A DNA stretch of 64,000 nucleotides from Sporopachydermia quercuum (lineage: Eukaryota; Ascomycota; Sporopachydermiomycetes; Sporopachydermiales; Sporopachydermiaceae), in the NCBI GenBank assembly GCA_001599295.1, contig BCGN01000005.1, positions 1,302,001 through 1,366,000 on the forward strand, read 5' to 3'. The notes under the pieces are model-generated. The model saw nothing but the letters and a program-made list of their open reading frames with translations. It was not told where the DNA came from and ran no database searches. Shown one piece after another: positions 1 to 11,400 of the stretch. The translations under genes were made by a program, and so were the position numbers. Every line of letters starts with the position of its first letter. Position 1 is the stretch's first letter.

Positions 1-901
1 ATAACAACTGAATAGCAAATTGATGCTTGCCATTCAATGAATCTCCAACAAGAATTTCATGAAAAGAACATTCCATACATTTCGTAATAACATTGTAGTC
101 ACTGAAGAAATCATGCTCATCGATGATAGGGTAAACTGACATCCATTCTTGAAAAAATTGAGTCACTAATTGATCCATTAACAGTCTTGATGGAAAACCA
201 ATAGATTTATATAATTCAATTGAGTTGATTGAACTTGATTCGCTGTTTGAAATGTCAGTAAGACTTTGAAAAACTTTCAAAAGTTTTATATTGCGTGATG
301 GTTTCTTTTGTTTGATCTTAGTCTCTAAAGCACCTATAAATGCTCCACCAGCTGATGAGCCCATGTATCGTGAGTTTTCAGTGAGAATATTCATTTGCTG
401 GACTTCGTATTCATCGTTATCTTCATCGTCATTTTCTGATGTTGATCCGTGTAGTAATGAGCCTGCTGGTGATTGAGAAGACCCCATCATTGAATTATAA
501 CTCACTGGTGGGGATATATCAGAGTCAGTTGTTGAAGAAGCTCCTAGTTTATTAGTCAAATTTCTGATTGATAATCCAGGAGAATTCAGTGCGTCAACTC
601 GTGACAGCATTTCCAGCTGTTCATCTTTGATATCAAGCAAACCCATCATCTTCTGGTTCTCTGATTCAAGTTGTCTTACTCGATCTTCCAAAGACTCGGT
701 GTATCCTCTTGGGAATGCTCTTCTTGATAGACGATCAGAAGTTTTACACTCAAATCCAACAGCAGCACATTGTGAACAATGAGGTCTTTTACCATCACAG
801 CGAATCTTTTTACTTCTACAACGATCACATGCTTGTGAAATTCTATCNGTGTGACTTCCAGGTGGTTTGATGAGTTTCCAGGCTTGAGCACCGTCAGGCA
901 T
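1..901 (-). CDS. CAT8/SIP4-like Zn2Cys6 transcription factor, N-terminal part (runs off the left edge)
   Basis: Reading leftward from an ATG at 901, an open frame of 300 codons continues to the window edge, so the C-terminal part is missing. Residues 25-52 form a binuclear zinc cluster with the spacing C-x2-C-x6-C-x6-C-x2-C-x6-C. A linker and a short coiled coil (about residues 66-95) follow; they resemble the DNA-binding and dimerisation region of yeast Cat8 and Sip4, including the family's 'RGYTESLE' type motif. In those families the protein binds carbon-source-responsive elements and activates gluconeogenic genes after glucose is used up. A Ser/Asp/Glu-rich stretch (about residues 115-170) comes before what looks like the start of the fungal transcription factor middle region. 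An in-frame stop lies about 45 bases upstream of the ATG, which supports this start. The single N at 847 falls in the third position of a Thr codon and is silent. Family is well supported; the choice between CAT8 and SIP4 is not. Confidence 0.85.
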   Translation of the reverse strand, partial: MPDGAQAWKLIKPPGSHXDRISQACDRCRSKKIRCDGKRPHCSQCAAVGFECKTSDRLSRRAFPRGYTESLEDRVRQLESENQKMMGLLDIKDEQLEMLSRVDALNSPGLSIRNLTNKLGASSTTDSDISPPVSYNSMMGSSQSPAGSLLHGSTSENDDEDNDEYEVQQMNILTENSRYMGSSAGGAFIGALETKIKQKKPSRNIKLLKVFQSLTDISNSESSSINSIELYKSIGFPSRLLMDQLVTQFFQEWMSVYPIIDEHDFFSDYNVITKCMECSFHEILVGDSLNGKHQFAIQLL

Positions 902-2374
902 TATGAAGGTATCTCGTTGATATAAGTTTTAAGTGCGTGACTGACGCTTTGGCCGAGATTAATATTATGATATTGAATCTGGTGTTGAAATGATGTTTAG
1001 GAATTCTATTCTGTATTAGAAAAGGTTATGTTTGACAAAAACTGTTATCAAAACACGTTTCAATAATAGCTGATTACAGCGCCAACTGTTGTAGGGTACA
1101 GCAATTCTTACTTTATAACTAACTGGTAGGTAGTAAACAAAAAATGGATACTGGTAAAATGATTGAGGTTGGTTCCTTGAATTAAAATGACAGGAATCAA
1201 ACAAATAAGAGCACCATCTACTTTTCTATAACCAAAATGTATCTTTAGAAAGAAAAGAAGACGTTGAACATAGAAATACTGAGGATATGATAGGATTAAA
1301 AAGAATTTTGGATATTCCGAAAGAAACGAGTAAGAGCGTTTGAACTGAAACTTTGCCTGATTTGCAACATTTTCTGGGGATTTCTTAATCTTAATCTTAA
1401 CTTTAACTCTAAATAGACCACCAGACCCTTTACATTAATTATTGGTCCCTAGTTAAAAGAGAAAGATCACTCCTTTCTACATAAATTATGGGGAACTGAA
1501 GGGTAGATAAAAAAATTATATAAATATATAAACTGTATTGTTAGGATGAGGCTGAACGACATTGTTACTTTTCACTGAGAGGAGCAAGTAAATTGAATTC
1601 ACTTTTCGTACTTTAGTTATTAAATGGAATTACCCTCCATCAAAAAGGTGGTTTTCACTCAGCAATTACGTTCATTTACCTGTCGATATTGATTATTAAT
1701 GTTGACAATATTATCTATCAACGATTACTGAAACCTAAAACTCGGGCCCTTCGCAGGATAAAAATCATTCCATAGTTCTCCATAAAACACCCCAGTTATA
1801 GTAATTGAATGGAGGGGCAGTTCCTGAATATTCCAACCACTACCAAACAAGCAACCAATAACTGCAAGGAAGAACTAATACCAATTCAGGCTATCGTTAA
1901 ATTGCTAGAATTAAGTTTGGCTCATCAAGTTGATATTTCAAAGTGCCAATTGGTTCGTAACCCATTTTGGTAAAATATGGTCAAGCCCACTCACTCCTTG
2001 TTGGAAGCTTGGAAAGCAACGGAACGATNGTGGACAAAGTGTCCCACCGTTGCTATTTTATACTCTGGAAGGAACAAACAACCCAGACAAAGAAAAGTAG
2101 ATTTAATGACAACTTCAGCTAAGTATACTATTATTTAAAATTATGAATCATAAATTTGATAATACATCATGCATAGAAACTCCTGTTTGTTCGATAGTTA
2201 AATAATATTGATTATTGACTGTAGATCAAAAGACCAGTAACTACCCTCTATAAAGTAGAGAAATGTCTTCGTAGAAGTAGTATAACCAAACTGATCCCAA
2301 ACATTATAGTTTCAGAATTAATCATATACAATTAAGCTGATTATCATACATAAGAAACTATTTATGACAAATAT

Positions 2375-2384
2375 CGCCGGTTAA
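2375..2384 (+). promoter_or_regulatory. CGCCGGTTAA motif, copy 1
   Basis: This 10-base GC-rich motif is repeated exactly at 3705-3714 in the same intergenic region. Its first nine bases recur in reverse orientation at 13506-13514, just upstream of SLS1. A role as a protein-binding site is inference only. Confidence 0.3.
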
Positions 2385-3704
2385 TCCTCAACATCTTGGC
2401 TGAATTGTTTGTTTCAGAGATTTATTCTCTACTTTCAATTCACTTCAACTTTCAAAAGGAATTTTTGAGGCAATAATATCATTTTTTCATGTATTACCAA
2501 CCCTTTTATTTTATCTATATCATTCCATTGCATTGAATCGCTTACCTAGTGTTCGATTGTTTCTAATCTTTTATTTGCATTCAATTTGAGGGTTTAGGAT
2601 ACTAATTACGTTTCTGCTTCTATGGAGTGAGAATGAGATTGAACTTTAAACCCATTTTGCGGAGATAGTCTAAACTTAGTCTCTGTAGACCCTTTGTACT
2701 TTAAATACTTTCGCCAAGAGTCCGGGGTGCATACTTTTTACATGTTTTGGGTTTCTTTTACGTGTCCAATTATTTAACATTATTTTCTACTTTTTAATTT
2801 CACTTGACCTGATAGGACTTTAAAAAGTGTAATCTTTTAGCAAATTCAAACAGCACATCAGTAATTGGTGGTTCGATGTCTTTCGAGTATTTCTAGTATC
2901 ACTTTTGTGGAATAGTTATCAAGGCATGGTAGGAATTAGAACTAATTAATGTTTCAATTTTGATTGTAGTTTGCAGATTGTTAGTACTCTTCTATGTATA
3001 TTTGTCTGAAGTCTGTATAAGAAATGCAGCTATGATCATCAAACTGCATATGGGATACTTTAGTACTGTCATTGTTATATAGTTGGCATGTTCAATCAAT
3101 TTGCGTTTGTCTGTTCAAACATCTCTAATGAAAACTATACCTAAGTTGTTTTCTTTTTTTGCACACTGAAATCTGTGCGACTTTCCTCTTGATTTTCTTC
3201 TCTCTCCTAAGACACTCTTGCCCCACGATATATTTCTGGTATTGAATAAGTCATATCCTTTGGTGATAAATCCTATTCTAATACCCAAAGTCTAAGAATA
3301 ATATAGAGTATTTTTGTTGAAATATGTACAGAACTAGTGGGTGCTTTAGGAAGCATGTCTTGTAGATTTTAGAGCAGGAATAAGATTGAATGCCTAGTGA
3401 GACACGGGAAACTCTATCATTAGGTGCTTTTTAATTAAAGTTTTACTTGAAGAGCTAAGTTTAACATGTTGCCCCGCGTTTTCAGGATTTTTATACATTC
3501 GGATAGAAGTAAAGCGTGATCCGATCGCCTCAAGGAATAAAATATTGAAGGTTTTGAAGATGAGATGTGAAGAGTGATAGGTTATTAGGAGAGCTTAAAT
3601 TGAGTCATTTTAAGATGTACAGGTCCGCCTCAAGAAAGTTGAAATATTATAGATAGGTCTATGATGCTTTTCCGTCAAAGTACAAGTTTGTTTCTTCGTC
3701 CTAG

Positions 3705-3714
3705 CGCCGGTTAA
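3705..3714 (+). promoter_or_regulatory. CGCCGGTTAA motif, copy 2
   Basis: Exact second copy of the motif at 2375-2384, about 0.85 kb upstream of the PPR gene start. A binding-site role is inferred from recurrence alone. Confidence 0.3.
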
Positions 3715-4566
3715 GCCACCAGAACTTTTCGTTGTTTTATTCAACCTATATATCTTACTTAGCAAGAAGTAAATCTAGCATGGAACTAAGTATGATTCTT
3801 CTAAACGTTGAGTCGGCCATATAACCATTGAACGATTGGTCACTTTATCTAACTTGATATGCCTCGCTTAGCGGATCATTTCAACTTTCTCTCCTTAAAT
3901 TATTTAAACCTTACTTAACGGCCCACTATCGTTGATCCAGTAAAGGGTGAAGCTAAGGTAAAAGCCTATACCAATCATTCATATTAATCAGTTTCCTTCT
4001 CATTGCCCTCTAGGACCCTCTTCAAGTTACAGCACGAACAACACAGCAAAAGCTCCCCAAAAAAATCTGAATTGATATATGACTATATCCAGTTCTATAT
4101 TTCAACCTTCAATTCCACTCCTAGTTTCAGAATTTACAGTTTCTAACAATATATCAACTATCTTTCTTTACTCATCCTATCAACGTATCCTGTCTTATAT
4201 TCGAACAGTTTCCTCTGATCAATCTCCAGCCTTCCCCCGTATACATCTCAACTACTTTACGCTCACCTAATCTTGAATTCCCTTCTTTTATCACATCTCC
4301 CCTCGGAGTCTCATATTATGATCACATGACCTACAGGAAAATTTTCATTTGCTCTATCAGAACGCTTTTCTTTGTAACAGAATAGCTAGATCAGTACCGC
4401 ATAATCTACTAGATGAACAGGATTGAATATATTCCACTTATTATATGCAAACCAGTCTATGTAAAATACTTGCATAATCAGCCCCACCCTCACACCCACC
4501 CTCAATACTATCCTCAAGACTGTTTGGGATAAGTCTTGTCTCCAGACAATACCAGCATTGATCATA

Positions 4567-7500
4567 ATGCTGCGTCTATCCTCTTTATCAGTGAAGTCAT
4601 TCAAATCACCATGTCCTCATATATGCTTTTCAACAAGCGCAAAGCAAGGCGGGCAATTCAGAGTAAAAGCATTCTACAAAAGTAGATCGGGCAATTTTAA
4701 GAAGCCGCAACCTGATTATAAATTCGCTGAACGAGAAAAGTACAATACTGTCAGAAGAACATCCGAGGACCGTATTCTAGGTCTAGTATATGACAAACTT
4801 TATGGCAAAGGCCATAGTCCAGAAGAACAGAAGATCAAAATTGGTCCCCGATCAACCGAGGATTATGCTCTGTTGAATCTCAAGAATAAGCAGGTAGTTT
4901 ACAAGTCTCTTGGTGTTACTGCTGAACAATTAAAAGACCCTTATCTTGTTGGAAGAGATACCCTGAAGTTTTTGAAATATCGGCAATTATCAAAAGCTAT
5001 GGTTCTTGTTCAAAATGCAGGAGAAACCGGAACTTTTGGTTTTAATAGCATTCTCATATATCTTTTGGATCAATTCAGACTGAGAGGTGCTTCTGAACTC
5101 TTCAACCACATGAGACGTCATAATGTACCTCCTAATGAGTATACATACACATTACTATTTAATGGGTTCTCAACAAAAGGGAAAACAGCAACTGTTGCTC
5201 ATGCGAAAAGGCTTTATTTCGAAGCTGAAAAACTGTTAAAAAGGTCTGATGACAAGGTCGTGATTCCCAATATTATTCATTTGAACAGTGCCCTGAAAGC
5301 CCTACTAATGTCTGATTACCCAGAACTAGGTTGGAAGTTGTATGACAATGCTGTTCTCAACTGGAACAAGGTTGAATGGGACCGAATGATACCTGATGCT
5401 ACTACCTATACAATTTTGCTCAAAGCTCTAGGTGATATGGAGAAATCAGAACACTCATCAACAAGCAACAAGAATCCTAATGATGGTCAAACGGCTTCTT
5501 CTTCTACTTCTCTGAGTCAGAATTCATACATCCAGAGTCGTAATACCCCCGTAGATAAACATGATCCCGCTTATCGTTTACCTTTAGCTCGTCCCTTATT
5601 CCTTCCTGAACATGTTTCTGTAGATTTGGATCCTATACAGAAAGCTAAGGAGTTGTGGCGAACCATTTTGGGCAGATCAAATGGCAACCAACTCATTGTT
5701 GATCAACATTTAGTTACTTCGTTCGCTAAAGTTCTGGTCAAACATGGTGGTCATGAAGAACTCAGACTAGCTGCAAAACTACTTAACTCGTGGTTCAATT
5801 TTTTGCCCAAAGTTGGTACTGGAATTGGAGTAGACAAGTCCAGCCTGAATCCTTCTGGAAAGAAATTGCCTGTCAATATGGTTGTGCTTGATATTTATAT
5901 GACAACCCTCAATCGTTTGAATAAACATGAGTTGTGTGTCAAATCATTTGAGTCAGTGACAACAAATCCGAGTTTCTTTACTAGTCTCTACAAATCTCAG
6001 TTCTCTCGGGCATGGAAAAACAAGCGTAGCGAACAGGCTCAAAAGCTTCGGAAACTTGAGAAATTCGCCAATGGTAAACTCACTGATCTTCCGAATACTC
6101 AATTATTAGATGACTTTGTTCCTAAATATGCAATTTACAGAGAAGACGGTGGCGACATGAAATCTCCTATAAGACTCCTCTTGGATCAGCATAGTTATCA
6201 AATGTACTATGAATCGTTGATCAAGATATCTGGCTCTAGTGATGATGTATTCAGAACCCTTTGCCATGAATTAGATCCTAATATGCATCATGTGAATGTA
6301 ATTGAAAGTCTTCTAGTTTCTGCTATCTATGCTTTAGGCTCTTGTTTTAAAGCAGATGTTGCATACCCTTTGATTCAAAGCTTACTGTTACGATATGTAG
6401 AACTTGCTCCTAAGAACGCTAACGATGAAGATGAAAAGAACGCTTCTATCTATGTGAATGCTGACAAGTATGTCGATGAGCTCAACTATGGTGATGAGAT
6501 GTCTAAAGAATTAGATGCAGAAATAACAGAAGATGTGGAAGAAGACATGAAAGAAATGGATGAAAACTGGAGTTCAAGACCTCAATTGAAGCCAACTTCA
6601 GCTAAAAGGCTAAAAGAAATTGGAAGCGCCTCTGTTTGTACTCCTGCCTATAAACTTGATGATCCTGTTGTTCAGATTCCCATGACAGTACCAATTCTGG
6701 CTACTTATGTTGATAATATATCTGAAGGATTAAATACATTCTCCTTTGAAGAACAACTGAGATATTTCAACTATATTCACAGTTACCAGTACATTTATAA
6801 CATCAAAATGCATCTTGCTATTGTTCGGGGTAATGAAGATTTCCGTGAAAGAGCTCATGTTAAAAAGAGATTAAAGATCAAAGAAGCAAAGCTTATGTTT
6901 GAAGGCATGCCAGGGAAACCAGAATATTCTTTTGATCATCACGATATCAAGACCGAAATCACTAAAGGATCTGTCCATGATCCTATTACTCCTGATAAAC
7001 GTACCGTTGAGTATTTCAGTGATATAACTGATATTAGACTTGCTGGCATTGCAACAATCAGTAGAATCTTACAACGACTGAATAACGAAACGAAAGATGA
7101 GTACACTTTAGCTGAAAAGCTGGAAACATACAGAAAATGGTACGTGAGGCAAGTCGTTTTTTATGAAGAGTTTGCAGGAGTAAGAGTGAATCCTAGGCAT
7201 AATGCGGATTATCTTCGCAATGAGGCTAAAACTGGCATTCATTTCAAGCCGAAAACTCTTTGGAAACGTAGAGCCTTTAAGCTTAGAAAGCCAAACGGCC
7301 GATTAAGATATTTGGAGAATAAGCCCTTTGATGAGGGTTTAGATTATATAGATGATGATGTCATTAAAAAGCAACTAAAAGATGAAAGGAAAAAGATTAA
7401 GGTGAACCAACCAAGTATTGAGCGAAAACCTGATGGTGCTTTTGTAGGTAGAGGTATAGGAGAAAATGCCAGCCAAGATGCTTACCCTCCAGTTGATAGC

Positions 7501-7716
7501 CAAGTGGCTAAATACACCAGAGAATATAAAAATGGGTTTTCCTCTCATTCTCCTAAAAAGCTTAAAATCCCTGGTATAAGTACGAGAACAGAAATTAAAG
7601 GAGGTGAAAGAAGAAAGGCAATGCGTGAGAAGGCTCAAAGCATTGTTGACAAGGTTCAGAAGGAGAAAGAGGAATTTAATTCAAAGAAAGATAGAGTAAA
7701 GTATTTTGAGGCGTAA
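4567..7716 (+). CDS. Mitochondrial pentatricopeptide-repeat (PPR) protein
   Basis: An uninterrupted frame of 1049 codons starts at the ATG at 4567; the frame stays open a few codons upstream but without an ATG. The N-terminus (MLRLSSLSVKSF and onward) is rich in Ser, Arg, Lys and hydrophobic residues with almost no acids, as expected of a mitochondrial presequence. Residues about 154-290 contain PPR-like helical pairs, for example the segment ending NEYTYTLLFNGF and the later DATTYTILLKAL. The C-terminal 170 residues are very basic, with a region around residue 900 rich in Lys, Arg and Trp. PPR proteins of yeast mitochondria bind organellar RNA and act in its processing, stability or translation. 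I could not decide which one this is (a CCM1-, MRX1- or PET309-type factor are possibilities), so no symbol is given. An acidic insert lies near residues 620-670. Confidence 0.88.
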   Translation: MLRLSSLSVKSFKSPCPHICFSTSAKQGGQFRVKAFYKSRSGNFKKPQPDYKFAEREKYNTVRRTSEDRILGLVYDKLYGKGHSPEEQKIKIGPRSTEDYALLNLKNKQVVYKSLGVTAEQLKDPYLVGRDTLKFLKYRQLSKAMVLVQNAGETGTFGFNSILIYLLDQFRLRGASELFNHMRRHNVPPNEYTYTLLFNGFSTKGKTATVAHAKRLYFEAEKLLKRSDDKVVIPNIIHLNSALKALLMSDYPELGWKLYDNAVLNWNKVEWDRMIPDATTYTILLKALGDMEKSEHSSTSNKNPNDGQTASSSTSLSQNSYIQSRNTPVDKHDPAYRLPLARPLFLPEHVSVDLDPIQKAKELWRTILGRSNGNQLIVDQHLVTSFAKVLVKHGGHEELRLAAKLLNSWFNFLPKVGTGIGVDKSSLNPSGKKLPVNMVVLDIYMTTLNRLNKHELCVKSFESVTTNPSFFTSLYKSQFSRAWKNKRSEQAQKLRKLEKFANGKLTDLPNTQLLDDFVPKYAIYREDGGDMKSPIRLLLDQHSYQMYYESLIKISGSSDDVFRTLCHELDPNMHHVNVIESLLVSAIYALGSCFKADVAYPLIQSLLLRYVELAPKNANDEDEKNASIYVNADKYVDELNYGDEMSKELDAEITEDVEEDMKEMDENWSSRPQLKPTSAKRLKEIGSASVCTPAYKLDDPVVQIPMTVPILATYVDNISEGLNTFSFEEQLRYFNYIHSYQYIYNIKMHLAIVRGNEDFRERAHVKKRLKIKEAKLMFEGMPGKPEYSFDHHDIKTEITKGSVHDPITPDKRTVEYFSDITDIRLAGIATISRILQRLNNETKDEYTLAEKLETYRKWYVRQVVFYEEFAGVRVNPRHNADYLRNEAKTGIHFKPKTLWKRRAFKLRKPNGRLRYLENKPFDEGLDYIDDDVIKKQLKDERKKIKVNQPSIERKPDGAFVGRGIGENASQDAYPPVDSQVAKYTREYKNGFSSHSPKKLKIPGISTRTEIKGGERRKAMREKAQSIVDKVQKEKEEFNSKKDRVKYFEA

Positions 7717-8401
7717 GAGAAGTCAATGAAAAATAGAGTATTGAATGCTTTTCAGTAGAAGCAAGCTGAAGTCAAAGATAGTTCAATTGAACCCAATTCT
7801 GTAATTCGGTTTATTAACAAAGATAATGTGAACAGCAGTGCACTTTATTGTATCTATCAGATCATCCTCCTTGGTGAACATTGTCTTGTACTGCTGCTTT
7901 ATAAGTGACTGATGAACAAATAAATCACAGCATTCTATCAGTGATTTTATGCGAGGTATATGAAATAATGAGATGATGTTTTTTCCGTTGGCTATTTAGC
8001 CTTATTCATTCCATTACTTTTATCCTATATAAACTCTATATCGAATAACGGATATGTTGTGTTATTGGTAAATGGTTAAAGAGGTCTTGATTTAATAGTA
8101 TGAATGAAGCAGAGGTTGGGTGAAAGATATTAGTCTTTTCATTTCAGCTCTTTCTTTTCTCTTTCTCTCACATACTATTTGTCTTTTTGGTTATCTGGCT
8201 ATCTGATTATCTCGTTATTTGGTGATTTGGTTGCTTATATGACTTTATATGTTTATATACTTAACTACTTGTAAATAGAATTTCTAACATTTATTATCAG
8301 TAAACTTATTATCAGTAATTAAATGATTGTATATCTAGCTGAACCAGAAAGATTTCCGGATTTATCACCACTGTCATCTACCGCCTTTTGGTTCTTGTTG
8401 C
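7717..8401. other. Convergent intergenic region, PPR gene to RRN5
   Basis: About 0.7 kb of A/T-rich DNA between two convergent genes. It should hold both 3' untranslated regions and polyadenylation sites. Short degenerate repeats of the type 'TTATCTGG/TTATCTCG' occur near 8190-8230. No gene seen. Confidence 0.6.
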
Positions 8402-11400
8402 TCATTTATATGTTGCATAGGTTCGCATGTAATTGATAGCATTCTCTTCAATCAACCCAGTAAAGTTAAACGTATTGAAGTGGTTGACCTCATCCTCACT
8501 GCTAACTTCTTCTCCGCTATCTTCATTATCCTCATTGTAATTACTATCATCACGACCATTCAACTCGGCATTTCTTTCCCTCTGCCTTTCCTTATAATTC
8601 CTCTTAATTTCTTCTCTGCTTTGGATCCTAAACTCTTCTATTGGGATATTATAGGTCGTGGCTTTTTCTGAGTTCAAATCACAGACATTGCTGTATCTCT
8701 CTATTTCCTCTTCGCTTAGCAAATCTTCCGTTTCCCTATCAAAAACACTGTCAAAAGGTCCATTTGGCTTTAGCATAATTGGTGGAGGAGGCTGAGGATC
8801 AGGTGCTAAACTGATGACTTGATCGTATCTGATACCTGTTGGTGTTTCAACAGGAGCAAATCTAATGCCTATGCCTGAGCTTGGGCTCTCGCTCGGTTTT
8901 TTGCTTGAAGCTGCTGTGGTTGAATATCCGCTTCCAGAATTTAAATCAATGTCCTCCTCCTTGAACGTGCTGAGCCACGTTAAAAGAACATGTTCTTCAG
9001 CTCTGGAAACTTCGTGGTCTTCTTTCCCAGTGATACATGTTTCAGCATCAAACAATCTTAGCTGTAGAGGATCGTCAAGCAGTTCATTAGCTAGGATAAT
9101 TTCCTGTTGTTTCCTCTCACTCAGAGATTCAAACGGCTCATTGGATGTAATAAAATAAGGAGAATAATCACCTGCAGATATCATAGTATCCAGAGCATCA
9201 GAGCCAGTACTAGAAATTGGTGCAGGCGTAGAAATGCATGAAGGAAGATGAGCGGAAGAAGCCTCGGCATGGTACTTACCACTAGTGCTACTTTTGGCAT
9301 CGCCTTTATTCCCATACTGGGGAGAGCTTCCTTTATACGTAGCGATTGATTCCAAGTCAGAATCATCGTCAGAAGAGTATGTCAATATATTTAGAGTGTC
9401 CTGAATATTTGACGATGATGCTGAAGACGCTAGTTTTGATGTCTTGTTTGGTAGAATCCCACCAAATAAAATGTAGTCGGATATACGGTGTTTGATGGAT
9501 TCCGATTCTGCTGATAAAAAAGGAGATTCCGGGCCTGATCCTTGGTCGGATGCCACCTCCTGGCGAACATTGCCGGTAGGACTATTTAACGGACTTGGAG
9601 TGCTCGAAACTGTAGTCAGATCTATGCCTGGAGGAATAGCGGTGCTGTCATTCTGCAGATAATGCTCTCCGTGTTCAATAGAACCGATCGTACTACTAGT
9701 AATGGTTTCCTGTATAGCGCTAGTAATATTTGTAGTGATTCTTGTAGTTATAGCACTGCTAGCATTTATACTACCACCGTTCATAGGATTCGACTTTACT
9801 GGCTGTGATCCTCGTTGAGGTACATGATTTACAGTAAATTGTGCTTTTTGAATGCTTTGTTGAGTACTTGATAGTTCATCAACTGTAGATGGCGCAGTGT
9901 TATTACCAGACATGCCAATACTTTTGTCTTCCACTAAGGAGTTCTTTATATTATTCTCTGTCTTGCTTATCGTATCTGCAGCACCGTCAACACTACCATT
10001 CTCACTCTCATTCTCATTATTACCCTCTTGATTCTCCGATACTAAATCCTCATCCTCCAAATAATCTAAATACGTCCGAACCTCTTCATTGTCATACCTT
10101 CTTTCTATAAGCTTCTGTTTACCGTAAGGTACAACTCGTCTCAGTCTTTCCTTTCTTCTCCCCCGTTTCTTATATTTCTCCCTACTAACAGCAAACATCT
10201 TACCAAGAAAACCCCAATCAACACGCCTGTTGATTCCCCTCGTATTATAATCTGCATTCAGATCATTCACAGCTTTCTCTATGTCATGGACATCGATTGG
10301 CCTTAGAAACACCTTAGATACAAGATTGAACCCACTTAAACTCGGGTACCCAATTACAGCTTCGGGGTCATTTTTCATCGCTGGGGTTAAGAAAAGGGTC
10401 TGGCTAGTATCCAGTTGAAAGGAAATATGAGATTTGATGTCATGGGGTACGCTGTTTTCCACTTTATCATAATCAACAGAGCCTATAGCAGTACCAAAAG
10501 ACATATTAGCAATGGAATCTGAATACTCGCCCTGTTTTCTGGTTTTCTTTGCTTTCGTTTTCCTGCGTCGTTTTGTTTGCTTTTCTAGATGCTCGGAAAG
10601 TACTTCCAGGGGTTTAGGGATTATTTCTATCGGCTCCTTTTGTTTGGATTTTGATTTTCTTTTTCGTTTAGAAGTTGATTCGGGAGCATTGGAACGAATG
10701 TAACGATCCCTTTCTTCGTCTGTGCTGATGTATTCGTAGTCTTTTCCTTTAGTAGTTGCAGTAGTAGTGCTAGTGTTAGTGGTATTAGTATTATCTACTA
10801 TTATTATGTCACCATCGCCATCACTATGATTATAATTAACATTACTATTAATACTTTGAGTACTATTAGTAAAAATACTATCATTCCCATCATTCTCCTT
10901 CCTTTCTGTTTCCCTTTTAATCTTCAAATCATAACCCCTCTCCTGAATCAACCCTTCAGGGAAACACCAATTATCATGTAATCTATTAGCTACAGCTCGA
11001 TAAATCACCATTTCTACAATATACCTTATAATGGTCTCAACCAACTCAAGTGCGTCATCAAATATAACCACTGGCACATCAAACAGCTTATTGTCTCGAG
11101 GTATCAAACAACTCATCATACTTATCATATGTTTGTGGAAATTTGTCATATTGAATAACCCATTTGACCTCGGATAGTATAATATTTGCTCGTTATTTTC
11201 AGTGATTCCATCCAAACGTAATTCGTTATGGTCAATTGACTCAGGAAAAGGTTTGGGTTTGTGATTCAGTTCTTTGTTCAGCTCATATTCTTCGTCATAC
11301 TTAAGCACTTTCTCAGCAAACTTGCATTCTACTTGCACCCATTCAGTGCTCATTTCTCTTGCAAAGGGCATTTCATTATACTTCACCAGTTCGTTCTTAT

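Larger units (their letters stand above)
902..4566. other. Long divergent intergenic region, no gene seen
   Basis: About 3.7 kb separates the zinc-cluster regulator from the PPR gene. I see no convincing coding region, tRNA or mobile element. It holds two copies of the motif CGCCGGTTAA (2375-2384 and 3705-3714), a degenerate six-base CTTAAT-type repeat at 1381-1415, an A/T-rich TATA-like stretch near 1508-1540 and an ambiguous base at 2030. Long upstream regions are common for regulated transcription factors such as the one on the left. Confidence 0.6.

Noticed and set aside
1381-1415. CTTAAT-type repeats, considered as telomere-like DNA
   Set aside because: Only five imperfect units inside ordinary intergenic DNA; consistent with simple repeat drift.
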